Assembly: GCA_052437175.1 (NCBI GenBank)
Contig: JBQVOK010000005.1
Location: 1-64,000, forward strand
Direction of reading: 5' to 3'
From: JACVCJ01 sp052437175
GTDB lineage: Bacteria; Bacteroidota; Bacteroidia; CAIKAF01
DNA: 64,000 bases
The notes beneath the pieces are model-generated. The model was not told where the DNA came from, did not search any database, and saw only the letters and a program-made list of their open reading frames with translations. This document shows positions 8,513 through 16,724 of the stretch, one piece after another. A program made the translations under genes and the position numbers. Each line of letters begins with the position of its first letter. Position 1 is the stretch's first letter.

Positions 8513-9148
8513 TTATTGTTTTCGGAACGACAGGCGGTACATTCCGCTGCTGTCTTCTTCATGTTGCTGTAGTTCAAAGCCGTGCGCGGTCAAAAGGGCA
8601 ATGCATTCGGAAGCCGTGTAATTCCGGTGTGTTTTCGTATAACAACGGGCCTCCAGGATAAAGAGCTGTCCGTCGGGCTTTAATTTAGTATATATGTCAT
8701 TCAGCATCTCAGGTATATACGTAAACTCGTGAAAAGTGGAGACCAGAAGAATTTTATCGAAGCTGCCTTCGGGCAGTCCGCTGGCTTTTTCCGTGCCGAT
8801 GCATATACGATAGTTGTTCTTTGTCGGGTATACGTATTTACGGGACAGTTGTTGTATACGTTTATTAAAACGGCCCTGTTTCAGTTGTGTGCTGTCTATA
8901 TCCTGTACGTAAAACACAACACTGTCCAGCATTGTGGAAAGTCCGGCTATATTTTGTCCGTCATACGCACCGATCTCTGCAATACGGTCTCCCCTGTGGA
9001 AATCGAAGAAGGTCAGCAATTCCTTTGCCGAAGGAAAATAGTTGGCAATATTACCGTACAGCCTGTTCGAAAATGTGTTCTGTCCTGCTGCGGGAAGGAA
9101 GCAGGACGCAAAAAACAACAGGAGCATGGACACAATGATTTTGGACAT
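8513..9148 (-). CDS. Exported class I SAM-methyltransferase-like protein
   Basis: The start is set at the ATG at 9148, giving MSKIIVSMLLLFFASCFLPA followed by AGQ, which reads as a signal peptide (or a lipobox at ASC). Product of 211 residues. The mature part has methyltransferase motif I (IAEIGAYDGQN, residues 56-66), an acidic motif II position (QDID), a motif IV-like segment (FDKILLVSTFHEF) and a motif VI-like strand (PDGQLFILEARCY). SAM is cytoplasmic, so a secretion signal in front of this fold is odd. Substrate unknown. Confidence 0.65.
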   Translation of the reverse strand: MSKIIVSMLLLFFASCFLPAAGQNTFSNRLYGNIANYFPSAKELLTFFDFHRGDRIAEIGAYDGQNIAGLSTMLDSVVFYVQDIDSTQLKQGRFNKRIQQLSRKYVYPTKNNYRICIGTEKASGLPEGSFDKILLVSTFHEFTYIPEMLNDIYTKLKPDGQLFILEARCYTKTHRNYTASECIALLTAHGFELQQHEEDSSGMYRLSFRKQ

Positions 9149-9224
9149 ACCGTAAATTTGCTGTTCCAAGGTAGAAAAAAATGCGGCCGGTCAGCTTCGG
9201 GATGCTTCCGGATTGCAGAGCATC

Positions 9225-9830
9225 TTAGAAATTAATGAAATATTCGCTCAGCGTCCTTACACCCGACAAAGAATCGGCCCCTGAATAGGTATCTTCGCGT
9301 ATCATACCTACCTCTTTTGTATAATAGCGCCGGTTAAGGGGGTGCAGAAAGGACCCGTATACATAATAATCTTCGGTTACGATGGTCGGAAAGTAGTCCT
9401 GTCCGCCGATACTGATGGTCGTATCCCTGGCGATCACGCGGCGGCTTGTGGTAACCCCGGAGTTATAATAGAGCTGCCAGTCGTTCACATTGACATTTAC
9501 AGAGAGCAGGGCCTGCGGAACAGAGGAGTAATTGGTGGGTACGGAATATCCCCAGAGTGGTTTCCCGTCGTATATGGGTACGTAGGATGAATCGGATGCC
9601 TGGTACGATGCTTTAACGTAATCCGGCCCGGTGTAAATGGCGGAAAGCTCTCCGCTGATGTCCGTATATTTCCAGTACGATCCCGGATAAGCCGGCAGGT
9701 AACTCAGCGGGTAAAGCGTGTCATAGACCAGGGGTTCGGGAAGAGGTTCCTCTACTTCGGGTTTGCGGCAGGAGAAAATGGCCAGGAAAAGCAGGATCCC
9801 GGCCAGCCATTGTGTCGGAATTTTTCTCAT
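9225..9830 (-). CDS. Lipoprotein of unknown function, first gene of the run
   Basis: The start at 9830 gives MRKIPTQWLAGILLFLAIFSC, a lipoprotein signal with the lipidated Cys at residue 21; the longer in-frame start adds 13 unlikely residues. Product of 201 residues. The mature part is Tyr/Ser-rich (YPGSYWKYTDISGE) and beta-rich, as in secreted Bacteroidota lipoproteins, with no family recognised. It heads the series of minus-strand genes that continues with small gaps to 3983. Confidence 0.65.
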   Translation of the reverse strand: MRKIPTQWLAGILLFLAIFSCRKPEVEEPLPEPLVYDTLYPLSYLPAYPGSYWKYTDISGELSAIYTGPDYVKASYQASDSSYVPIYDGKPLWGYSVPTNYSSVPQALLSVNVNVNDWQLYYNSGVTTSRRVIARDTTISIGGQDYFPTIVTEDYYVYGSFLHPLNRRYYTKEVGMIREDTYSGADSLSGVRTLSEYFINF

Positions 9831-10091
9831 AGAGATCGGTTTTACGATGAAAAGAAAACCAGAGATCACCTTTAACCGGCAATTCAGCTTTCTTTATATG
9901 CTAATGTAAGTAAATAGTTTGAATTTTAGACAATTGTGTATTGAAAAAGTGTTCAGCTGCATTCTCGTATAGCCTGCGTTCCGGGAAAAAGTTTTGTCAT
10001 CGCGTTATGCTTTCTTCTATTTGCTGATTTCGCCCTCATTTTTACCCCAAAATCTCCGAATTCGCCATTTTTTCTTCCGCTGTAAAAACAG

Positions 10092-10099
10092 TACCTTTG
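10092..10099 (+). promoter_or_regulatory. -7 promoter box for purF
   Basis: TACCTTTG is an exact TAnnTTTG match 26 bases before the purF ATG. No clear -33 element is visible upstream. Confidence 0.5.
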
Positions 10100-10125
10100 C
10101 ACTTCAATTTTGGAACGGAGAAACC

Positions 10126-12027
10126 ATGAGCGATAACATTAAGCACGAATGCGGAATAGCTTTCCTGCGTCTGCGTAAGCCTCTTGATTATTACAGGAAT
10201 AAATACGGTACAGCCCTGTATGGCGTTAATAAAATGTACCTGCTTATGGAAAAACAGCACAACCGCGGGCAGGACGGTGCCGGTCTGGCCAACATCAAGC
10301 TGGACCCCGAGCCCGGTTACCGCTACATCAGCCGGGTGCGTTCCATTGAACAGCAACCCATCAAAGACCTGTTCGATAAGGTTACCTCCCGTTTTGCCGA
10401 CGCCCGCGAACGCAATCCCGAAATATTCAACGATACCAGACGTCTCAAACGCGAACTGGCCTTTACCGGGGAACTGTTCCTGGGCCACCTGCGCTACGGC
10501 ACCTATGGCAAGAACAGCATCGAAAGCTGCCATCCCTTCCTGCGCCAGAACAACCGCATTGCCAAAAACCTGATCGTGGCCGGTAACTTTAACCTTACCA
10601 ATGTGGACGAACTCTTCCGCGAACTGGTGGAGTACGGTCTGCACCCCAAAGAAAAAGCCGATACGGTGACGGTAATGGAAAAGATCGGGCACTTTCTCGA
10701 CCGCGAAGTGGACGAACTGTACCGCAAACACCGCGATGCCGGCGCCACCCGCATGGAAGCCGTAGAACGCCTGGCCACCGAACTGGATGTGGCCAAGATC
10801 CTGCGCCTGGCCAGTGCCCGCTTTGATGGGGGCTATGTTATATGCGGACTCATGGGTCACGGCGATGGGTTTGTGCTGCGCGACCCCAACGGGATCCGCC
10901 CGGCCTACTACTACGAAGACGAAGAAGTTTCCGTAGTATGCTCTGAACGTGCCGTGATCCAGACCGTGTTCAATGTGCCCTTCGAAAGCATCATCGAACT
11001 GCCCCCGGGCCATGCCTTTATCTCGAAAAAGGACGGCAGCTCTAAAATTGAAATGATCAACGAACCGGCCGAATACACCGCCTGTTCTTTTGAACGTATA
11101 TACTTTTCCCGCGGCAGTGACGCCGAGATCTACGCCGAACGCAAGGAACTGGGCCGCCTGGTGGTACCCGATATACTGAAGGCCATCGACTACGATGTGG
11201 AAAATACCGTGTTCTCCTTTATCCCCAATACCGCTGAATCTTCTTTCTACGGTATGATCAAAGGCGTGGAGGATTACCTGAACGATCATAAGATCCGGAA
11301 GATCACCGAAATGGGCCCGAACCCGGACCCCGAACGGGTGGCCGAGCTCATTAACCGCCGTCCGCGGGTGGAGAAACTGGCCATCAAGGACGTAAAACTG
11401 CGTACATTTATCACCGACGATGAACACCGCGACGATATGGTAACGCACGTGTACGATATTACCTACGGTACTGTTCGCGCGGGTATCGACAACATCGTGA
11501 TCATCGACGACAGTATTGTACGCGGCACCACGCTCAAAAAGAGCATCATCAAGATGCTGAGCCGGCTGCAGCCCAGATCGATCGTGATCGTGTCTTCGGC
11601 CCCGCAGATCCGTTACCCGGACTGTTACGGCATCGACATGGCCAAGATCGGCGATTTTATAGCCTTTAAAGCCGCTACTGAACTGCTGCACGAGCGCGGG
11701 CTCTGGCACGTGGTGAACGAAGCCTATGCCGAGGCCCTCGAAATGGAAAAACAGGGTACCTTCCGTTCGCGCAACTGCCTGCAGAAAATATACGAGCCCT
11801 TCAGCTATGCCGAAATTTCGGCTAAAATTGCCGAACTGGTGACCGATAAAGATATAGAATGCAACGTACAGGTGGTATACCAGAGCGTGGAAAACCTGCA
11901 CCGGGCCTGTCCCAAAAATAAAGGCGACTGGTATTTTACCGGTAATTTCCCTACGCCGGGCGGTACCGGGGTAAGCAACCGCGCCCTTATGAACTACGTA
12001 GAAGGCAAAAACATCCGCGCATACTAA
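10126..12027 (+). CDS. purF: Amidophosphoribosyltransferase-like protein (PurF family)
   Basis: Transfers glutamine amide nitrogen to PRPP, the first committed step of purine synthesis. The ATG at 10126 is chosen because it places Cys9 of MSDNIKHEC directly before GIA, where the Ntn-hydrolase nucleophile belongs after removal of a short propeptide, and because ACGGAG lies upstream; the longer open frame starts inside unrelated sequence. The Ntn-glutaminase domain covers roughly residues 9-300 (RGQDGAG, HLRYGT, DPNGIRP). The phosphoribosyltransferase domain has the PRPP loop IIDDSIVRGTT near residues 457-468. The length, 633 residues, exceeds the roughly 500 of E. coli PurF because of insertions, as in the long Bacteroidota form. 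The following membrane gene starts 9 bases after the stop. Confidence 0.9.
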   Translation: MSDNIKHECGIAFLRLRKPLDYYRNKYGTALYGVNKMYLLMEKQHNRGQDGAGLANIKLDPEPGYRYISRVRSIEQQPIKDLFDKVTSRFADARERNPEIFNDTRRLKRELAFTGELFLGHLRYGTYGKNSIESCHPFLRQNNRIAKNLIVAGNFNLTNVDELFRELVEYGLHPKEKADTVTVMEKIGHFLDREVDELYRKHRDAGATRMEAVERLATELDVAKILRLASARFDGGYVICGLMGHGDGFVLRDPNGIRPAYYYEDEEVSVVCSERAVIQTVFNVPFESIIELPPGHAFISKKDGSSKIEMINEPAEYTACSFERIYFSRGSDAEIYAERKELGRLVVPDILKAIDYDVENTVFSFIPNTAESSFYGMIKGVEDYLNDHKIRKITEMGPNPDPERVAELINRRPRVEKLAIKDVKLRTFITDDEHRDDMVTHVYDITYGTVRAGIDNIVIIDDSIVRGTTLKKSIIKMLSRLQPRSIVIVSSAPQIRYPDCYGIDMAKIGDFIAFKAATELLHERGLWHVVNEAYAEALEMEKQGTFRSRNCLQKIYEPFSYAEISAKIAELVTDKDIECNVQVVYQSVENLHRACPKNKGDWYFTGNFPTPGGTGVSNRALMNYVEGKNIRAY

Positions 12028-12036
12028 ACAGGAAAC

Positions 12037-12477
12037 ATGGATAAGGAAGAACGCTTACGCAGAGCTGCCCAGGACGACTGGGGCGATACCGGGCGAAAGA
12101 CCTGGACACCCGAAGCCGGACTTAAATTCAGCATGGGCTGGTACATCAGCCACATTTTTATGGTGCTGTATATTGCCGCCGGTGCCGGTGTGGTACTCTG
12201 GCAGGCCGCTATGGGCCTTCATTTCCGTATACTTACCGTAGCCACCTGGCCCTGGGTCATCAGCAGCTCCAAAGCGTTGTTCATCCTGTCCATTGTCGTG
12301 TATACGTCCATGCTTATACGTATTACCTGGGAAGTGGTGCGGCAGGTGCGAAATTTTCCGCTTACAGCCGCCAACCTGTCCTGGTTTTTCCTGTACTTTA
12401 TGCTGGAACTGGCTATGCTGGCCCGCTTTTTTATTTTAATGATCACGCCCGAAAAACCGGAGAATTTAGTACCTTAG
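12037..12477 (+). CDS. Small membrane protein of unknown function
   Basis: The 146-residue product has a charged N-terminus (about 30 residues) and three predicted membrane helices near residues 35-58, 76-99 and 113-136. No signal peptide and no recognised family. It sits 9 bases after purF and 17 before the desaturase-family gene, so the three may share a transcript. Confidence 0.65.
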   Translation: MDKEERLRRAAQDDWGDTGRKTWTPEAGLKFSMGWYISHIFMVLYIAAGAGVVLWQAAMGLHFRILTVATWPWVISSSKALFILSIVVYTSMLIRITWEVVRQVRNFPLTAANLSWFFLYFMLELAMLARFFILMITPEKPENLVP

Positions 12478-12494
12478 GGATTCATTTAAATCCC

Positions 12495-13718
12495 ATGAGT
12501 CCCAATTATATACTATTTGCGATCCCGGTCTTTTTCCTGTCCATGGCCGTGGAATTCTGGTATGGCCGCCGCAAGGGCGCCGGCTGGTATACTTTCGAAG
12601 ATACCATTACCAACCTGAACCTGGGTATCGGCAGCCAGGCCACCGGTATCCTTACCAAACTGCTGGTACTGGGTGCCTACGATGCGGTGTATACGCAGTT
12701 GCGTTTTTTTAGTCTGCCGGGCAGCTGGTGGGCATGGCTGGCCGCCTTTGTACTCTTCGATTATATCTATTACTGGGCGCATCGCCTGGGCCACGAGTGG
12801 AACTACATGTGGGGCGCACACATCGTGCATCACCAGAGCGAACAGTTCAATCTTTCGGTAGCCCTGCGCCAGAGCTGGATACACAACCTGCTTTCCTTTT
12901 TCATGTTCCTGCCCCTGGCCCTGCTGGGCGTGCCCCTGTACATGCTGGTACTCATCGGCGCTTTTACCACGCTGTTCCAGTACTGGATACATACCCGGGC
13001 CATACGCCGTATGCCACGCTGGTTCGAATTCGTGTTCAACACACCCTCGCATCACCGGGTGCACCACGCCACCAATCCGCAATACCTCGACAAGAACTAC
13101 GCCGCCACCTTTATCCTCTGGGACCGTCTGCACGGCACTTTCTGCGAGGAAAAGGAAGAACCCGTGTACGGAATTACCAAGCCCCTGCATTCGCTGAATC
13201 CCGTGTGGGCCAACCTGCATTTTTACCCGGAACTCTGGAGAGGTATCCGCCGCGAAAAAGGCCTGCTGCGCAAACTGCTGCTGCCCTTCCGCGGACCGGC
13301 CTATCTGGGCACCCTGCTGCCGTCGGAAGCGCCTGCTGAAAAACGAAACCCGGCGCAGGCCCCGCTCTTCATGAAGACCTATGTGTTCATCCAGTTTGTG
13401 ATTCTTACCGCGGCGCTGATCAAATACCTCATTCATTTCGAAGAACTGAGCAACTTTTACCGCCTGGCCGGCTTTGCACTGATCGTACTTACCACGCATA
13501 TCTGTGCCGGACTGCTCGAAGGCCGCCGCGCCGCCGTTTTTTCGGAAGCGGTGCGCCTCGTCTGTGTGGTGCTGATGCTCAATGCACTGTACTACACCCA
13601 GTACCGCGACTGGTTTGTGGTCATGCTCGCCGGCTCGCTGTTCCTCAGCGTGTCCTTCGGGCTGGCCCTGCTGCTGCACGGACTGCGTAGCTCCTCTGCC
13701 CGGCGCGCCCGGCTGTAA
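12495..13718 (+). CDS. Sterol desaturase / fatty acid hydroxylase family membrane enzyme
   Basis: The 407-residue multi-pass protein carries the di-iron histidine clusters of the family: HRLGH at 96-100, HIVHH at 109-113 and HHRVHH at 186-191. The overall layout, with extra helices after the catalytic domain (residues 290-400), resembles alkylglycerol-monooxygenase-like members. The expected reaction is O2-dependent hydroxylation or desaturation of a lipid at the inner membrane; the substrate cannot be told. It follows the small membrane gene closely. Confidence 0.85.
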   Translation: MSPNYILFAIPVFFLSMAVEFWYGRRKGAGWYTFEDTITNLNLGIGSQATGILTKLLVLGAYDAVYTQLRFFSLPGSWWAWLAAFVLFDYIYYWAHRLGHEWNYMWGAHIVHHQSEQFNLSVALRQSWIHNLLSFFMFLPLALLGVPLYMLVLIGAFTTLFQYWIHTRAIRRMPRWFEFVFNTPSHHRVHHATNPQYLDKNYAATFILWDRLHGTFCEEKEEPVYGITKPLHSLNPVWANLHFYPELWRGIRREKGLLRKLLLPFRGPAYLGTLLPSEAPAEKRNPAQAPLFMKTYVFIQFVILTAALIKYLIHFEELSNFYRLAGFALIVLTTHICAGLLEGRRAAVFSEAVRLVCVVLMLNALYYTQYRDWFVVMLAGSLFLSVSFGLALLLHGLRSSSARRARL

Positions 13719-13762
13719 TACCCTGTTCCGGCACCTGTTTCCCACACAAAAAATACAGGTGT

Positions 13763-15007
13763 ATGAAACTGAAATCGAGCGAACCTTTCTGGCTGGTCAA
13801 GAACGGCCTGCTGCATTCCTATCCCTCACTGAGCGGGGATATCGAAACGGATATACTCATCATCGGCGGCGGCATTACCGGTGCGCTGATGGCCCACCAG
13901 TGCATGAAAGACGGTTACCGTACCGTGCTGGCCGACCGCCGTGAAGTGGCCCAGGGCAGTACTTCGGCCACTACGTCCATGCTGCAGTACGAAACGGATA
14001 TGCCCCTGTACCGCCTGTTGCAGCTGCATGGCGAAAAAGCGGCCGTAAACGTGTACCGTTCCTGCTTCAATGCCATCGGCACCTTGTCGGGCATCGTGCG
14101 CGAAATTGCTTCCGGCGCGGGTTTCGAAGAAAAGGACTCCTTTTATTTTGCGGCCCGCAAAAAAGACATTCCCTGGCTGCGGCAGGAGCTGGATGCCCGC
14201 CGTGCCCACGGGTTCCCGGTGCGCTGGCTCAGTGCCGGGGAGGCACAGGAACGCTATGGTCTGCAGCATACGCAGGGTGGCATTCTTTCGGCCGGTGCCG
14301 CCGCCATCGATGCGTTTCATTTTACGCATGACCTGCTGGCCTTCCATCACAGAAAAGGTCTGCAGATCTTCGATAAAACGGATATCCTTCGCGTACGGCA
14401 CACCCGGCAGGGCATCGAGGCTATTACGGAATACGGCAACCGCATCCGGGCCCGGAGGCTCATCTGGTGCGGCGGTTACGAAAGTGTACGTCTTATCCCC
14501 GAAGAACCCGTGCGTTTATTTTCTACCTGGGCCATTGCCGGCGAACGTTGCGCACAAAGCCTTAAACATCTGCAGCATACGCTGTTCTGGAATACGAGCA
14601 GCCCCTATACCTACCTGCGCGCCACAGACGATAACCGCCTGCTGATCGGCGGGGCCGACGAAGATTTTGTAAACGCCGAACTGCGCGATGCACTGCTGGC
14701 CAAAAAAGCCGCTCAGTTGGAAAAATACCTGCACCGTATATTGCCCGGTGTCCCTTTCCGTACCGATTTTGTATGGGCCGGAACTTTTGGCAATACGCCC
14801 GACAGCCTGCCCTATGTGGGTACACATCCGGGTTACCCGCACACGTATTTTGTACTCGGTTTCGGGGGGAATGGCATCACCTTTTCGCTGTGTGCCATGG
14901 AAATGATCTCAGCTATGTTACGTAAAAAGAAACACCCGCTTATGCCGGTTTTCCGTTTCGGCAGGTATGGGCCTCATGCAGGCGCAGTGAACCCGGGGGC
15001 CCTGTAA
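13763..15007 (+). CDS. FAD-dependent oxidoreductase, DAO (glycine/D-amino-acid oxidase) family
   Basis: The 414-residue product has a Rossmann FAD motif DILIIGGGITGALMA near residues 29-43, an acidic-end strand, and a C-terminal FAD segment (VLGFGGNGITFSL). The order of motifs fits DadA/GlpO-like enzymes and is closest in style to YhfW-type proteins but lacks their C-terminal Rieske domain. The substrate is likely a secondary or tertiary amine or an alpha-hydroxy compound; not determinable here. It begins 44 bases after the desaturase-family gene. Confidence 0.8.
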   Translation: MKLKSSEPFWLVKNGLLHSYPSLSGDIETDILIIGGGITGALMAHQCMKDGYRTVLADRREVAQGSTSATTSMLQYETDMPLYRLLQLHGEKAAVNVYRSCFNAIGTLSGIVREIASGAGFEEKDSFYFAARKKDIPWLRQELDARRAHGFPVRWLSAGEAQERYGLQHTQGGILSAGAAAIDAFHFTHDLLAFHHRKGLQIFDKTDILRVRHTRQGIEAITEYGNRIRARRLIWCGGYESVRLIPEEPVRLFSTWAIAGERCAQSLKHLQHTLFWNTSSPYTYLRATDDNRLLIGGADEDFVNAELRDALLAKKAAQLEKYLHRILPGVPFRTDFVWAGTFGNTPDSLPYVGTHPGYPHTYFVLGFGGNGITFSLCAMEMISAMLRKKKHPLMPVFRFGRYGPHAGAVNPGAL

Positions 15008-15020
15008 AACCGTCCGGGGC

Positions 15021-15095
15021 CCTGTGTACGGGCTCCGGCATCCCTGCGGGCTGCGCTGCGCTCCGTACAGCGGGTGCGTGCACGCAGGCCTTTTT
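15021..15095. other. GC-rich structured intergenic segment
   Basis: TGTACGG at 15025-15031 pairs with CCGTACA at 15063-15069 around a GC-rich interior, followed by a perfect palindrome GCGTGCACGC (15075-15084) and a T6 run. It may act as terminator of the FAD oxidoreductase gene or as a repeated structural element. No coding frame is apparent. Confidence 0.35.
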
Positions 15096-15121
15096 TCAGT
15101 CAGGCATTACCGGCGCGGTAC

Positions 15122-15319
15122 CTATTTCTGGCCACAGGTATAACCCAGTGCTTTCAGGGCTGCAACCTGCTCGTTGTAAGCGTTCTTATCCGGGAAATCC
15201 GTCTCACAGTAATTCAGCGTGGTCTCGCCCTGTTTCTGGCAACGTACGCATTCGCCGCTGCAGGCCGAACTCAGCAGCAGGCAAAGGAAAGCCGGGATGA
15301 TCAGAATTCTTTTTCGCAT
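15122..15319 (-). CDS. Very small Cys-rich lipoprotein
   Basis: The start at 15319 gives a 65-residue product with a lipoprotein signal (MRKRILIIPAFLCLLLSSAC); the upstream in-frame start is rejected because it adds 27 residues before a perfect signal. The mature 45 residues hold C-x-x-C (ECVRC) and two further Cys residues, the last four from the C-terminus. It could bind metal or form disulfides. No family recognised. Confidence 0.6.
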   Translation of the reverse strand: MRKRILIIPAFLCLLLSSACSGECVRCQKQGETTLNYCETDFPDKNAYNEQVAALKALGYTCGQK

Positions 15320-15366
15320 AAGTATATTTATTAAGCAAATATGCTGTTTTTTATCGGGATTTTCGC

Positions 15367-15396
15367 TTTGTGCTGCCACTAAAATTGTTAGTTTTG
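15367..15396 (+). promoter_or_regulatory. Promoter of icd (-33 TTTG and -7 TAGTTTTG)
   Basis: TTTG at 15367-15370 and TAGTTTTG at 15389-15396 are separated by 18 bases, an exact fit to the Bacteroidota primary-sigma promoter. The ATG follows 40 bases after the box. Confidence 0.65.
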
Positions 15397-15436
15397 CCAC
15401 TTCAACGAAATTCTATTAAAATTCAGCAATACAATT

Positions 15437-16663
15437 ATGAATAAGATCAAAGTAGCCAATCCGGTGGTGGAGCTTGATGGCGACGAAATGACCCGCATCA
15501 TCTGGAAATTTATCAAGGAAAAACTCATCCTGCCTTACCTGGACCTGGACATTAAGTACTATGACCTGGGTGTGGAATACCGCGATGAGACCAATGACCA
15601 GGTAACTATCGATGCGGCCAATGCCATCAAACAATACGGTGTAGGTATCAAATGTGCCACCATTACACCCGATGAGGCCCGTGTGCAGGAGTTCGGTCTG
15701 AAACAGATGTGGAAATCACCCAATGGTACCATTCGTAACATCCTGGACGGCACCGTGTTCCGTGAGCCCATCGTTTGCTCCAACGTACCGCGCCTGGTTA
15801 CTACCTGGGATTCTCCCATCATCGTTGGCCGTCACGCTTTCGGCGACCAGTACCGCGCTACCGATTTCGTAGTGCCCGGGAAAGGTAAACTCACCGTTAA
15901 ATTCGAAGGCGAGGACGGAACCGTGATCGAACACGAAGTGTACCAGTTCCAGGGCCCCGGCGTATCGCTCAGCATGTACAATGTAGACGATTCCATCCGC
16001 GGTTTTGCCCGTGCCTGTATGAACATGGGTCTGCAGAAAGGCTGGCCGGTATACCTGTCTACCAAGAACACCATCCTGAAAAAATACGACGGACGTTTCA
16101 AAGATATTTTCGAAGACGTTTACCAGAACGAATTCAAAGCCGAGTTCGAAAAAGCGGGTATCACCTACGAACACCGCCTTATCGACGATATGGTGGCCAG
16201 TGCCATGAAATGGAACGGCAAATTTGTATGGGCCTGTAAAAACTACGACGGCGACGTACAGTCTGACTCCGTTGCCCAGGGCTTCGGTTCACTGGGTCTC
16301 ATGACCTCCGTACTGGTTACGCCCGACGGCAAAACCATGGAAGCCGAGGCTGCACACGGTACCGTTACCCGTCACTACCGCGACCACCAGAAAGGTAAAC
16401 CCACGTCTACAAACCCGATCGCTTCGATCTTCGCCTGGACGCGTGGTCTGGCCTTCCGCGGTAAACTGGATGGCAATACCGACCTGATCCGTTTCTCCGA
16501 AACGCTGGAGCGCGTTTGTGTAGAAACCGTAGAAAGCGGCAAAATGACCAAAGACCTTGCCGTTTGTATCCATGGTAACAATGTAAGCCACGGCGAACAT
16601 TACCTGTATACCGAAGAATTCCTGGATGCCATCGACAACGGCCTCAAAGCCGCACTCGCTTAA
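15437..16663 (+). CDS. icd: NADP-dependent isocitrate dehydrogenase (eukaryotic-like class)
   Basis: Oxidatively decarboxylates isocitrate to 2-oxoglutarate in the TCA cycle, making NADPH. The 408-residue product starts NKIKVANPVVELDGDEMTRI, matching the start of the homodimeric IDH1/IDH2-like class, not the E. coli class. The substrate-binding segment KSPNGTIRN (near residue 94), the IDDMVA segment with metal-binding Asp near 252, and the NADP-binding GTVTRHYR segment near 313 are visible. Single gene with its own promoter and a hairpin downstream. Confidence 0.93.
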   Translation: MNKIKVANPVVELDGDEMTRIIWKFIKEKLILPYLDLDIKYYDLGVEYRDETNDQVTIDAANAIKQYGVGIKCATITPDEARVQEFGLKQMWKSPNGTIRNILDGTVFREPIVCSNVPRLVTTWDSPIIVGRHAFGDQYRATDFVVPGKGKLTVKFEGEDGTVIEHEVYQFQGPGVSLSMYNVDDSIRGFARACMNMGLQKGWPVYLSTKNTILKKYDGRFKDIFEDVYQNEFKAEFEKAGITYEHRLIDDMVASAMKWNGKFVWACKNYDGDVQSDSVAQGFGSLGLMTSVLVTPDGKTMEAEAAHGTVTRHYRDHQKGKPTSTNPIASIFAWTRGLAFRGKLDGNTDLIRFSETLERVCVETVESGKMTKDLAVCIHGNNVSHGEHYLYTEEFLDAIDNGLKAALA

Positions 16664-16688
16664 TCCGGAAAATATATTTTTCAGAAGG

Positions 16689-16718
16689 CCGTCTCGCTCC
16701 CAGCGGGGCGGTTTTTTT
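16689..16718 (+). terminator. Terminator after icd
   Basis: CCGTCTCGC and GCGGGGCGG pair with G-T wobbles around a short loop, followed by seven T bases. Confidence 0.65.
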
Positions 16719-16724
16719 ATGGCA

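Noticed and set aside
10042..11901. Antisense open frame of 619 residues over purF
   Set aside because: Codon bias in this genome avoids codons whose reverse complement is a stop, so long antisense frames are common (also over topA, icd and accA). The composition is His/Phe-rich without any family pattern.
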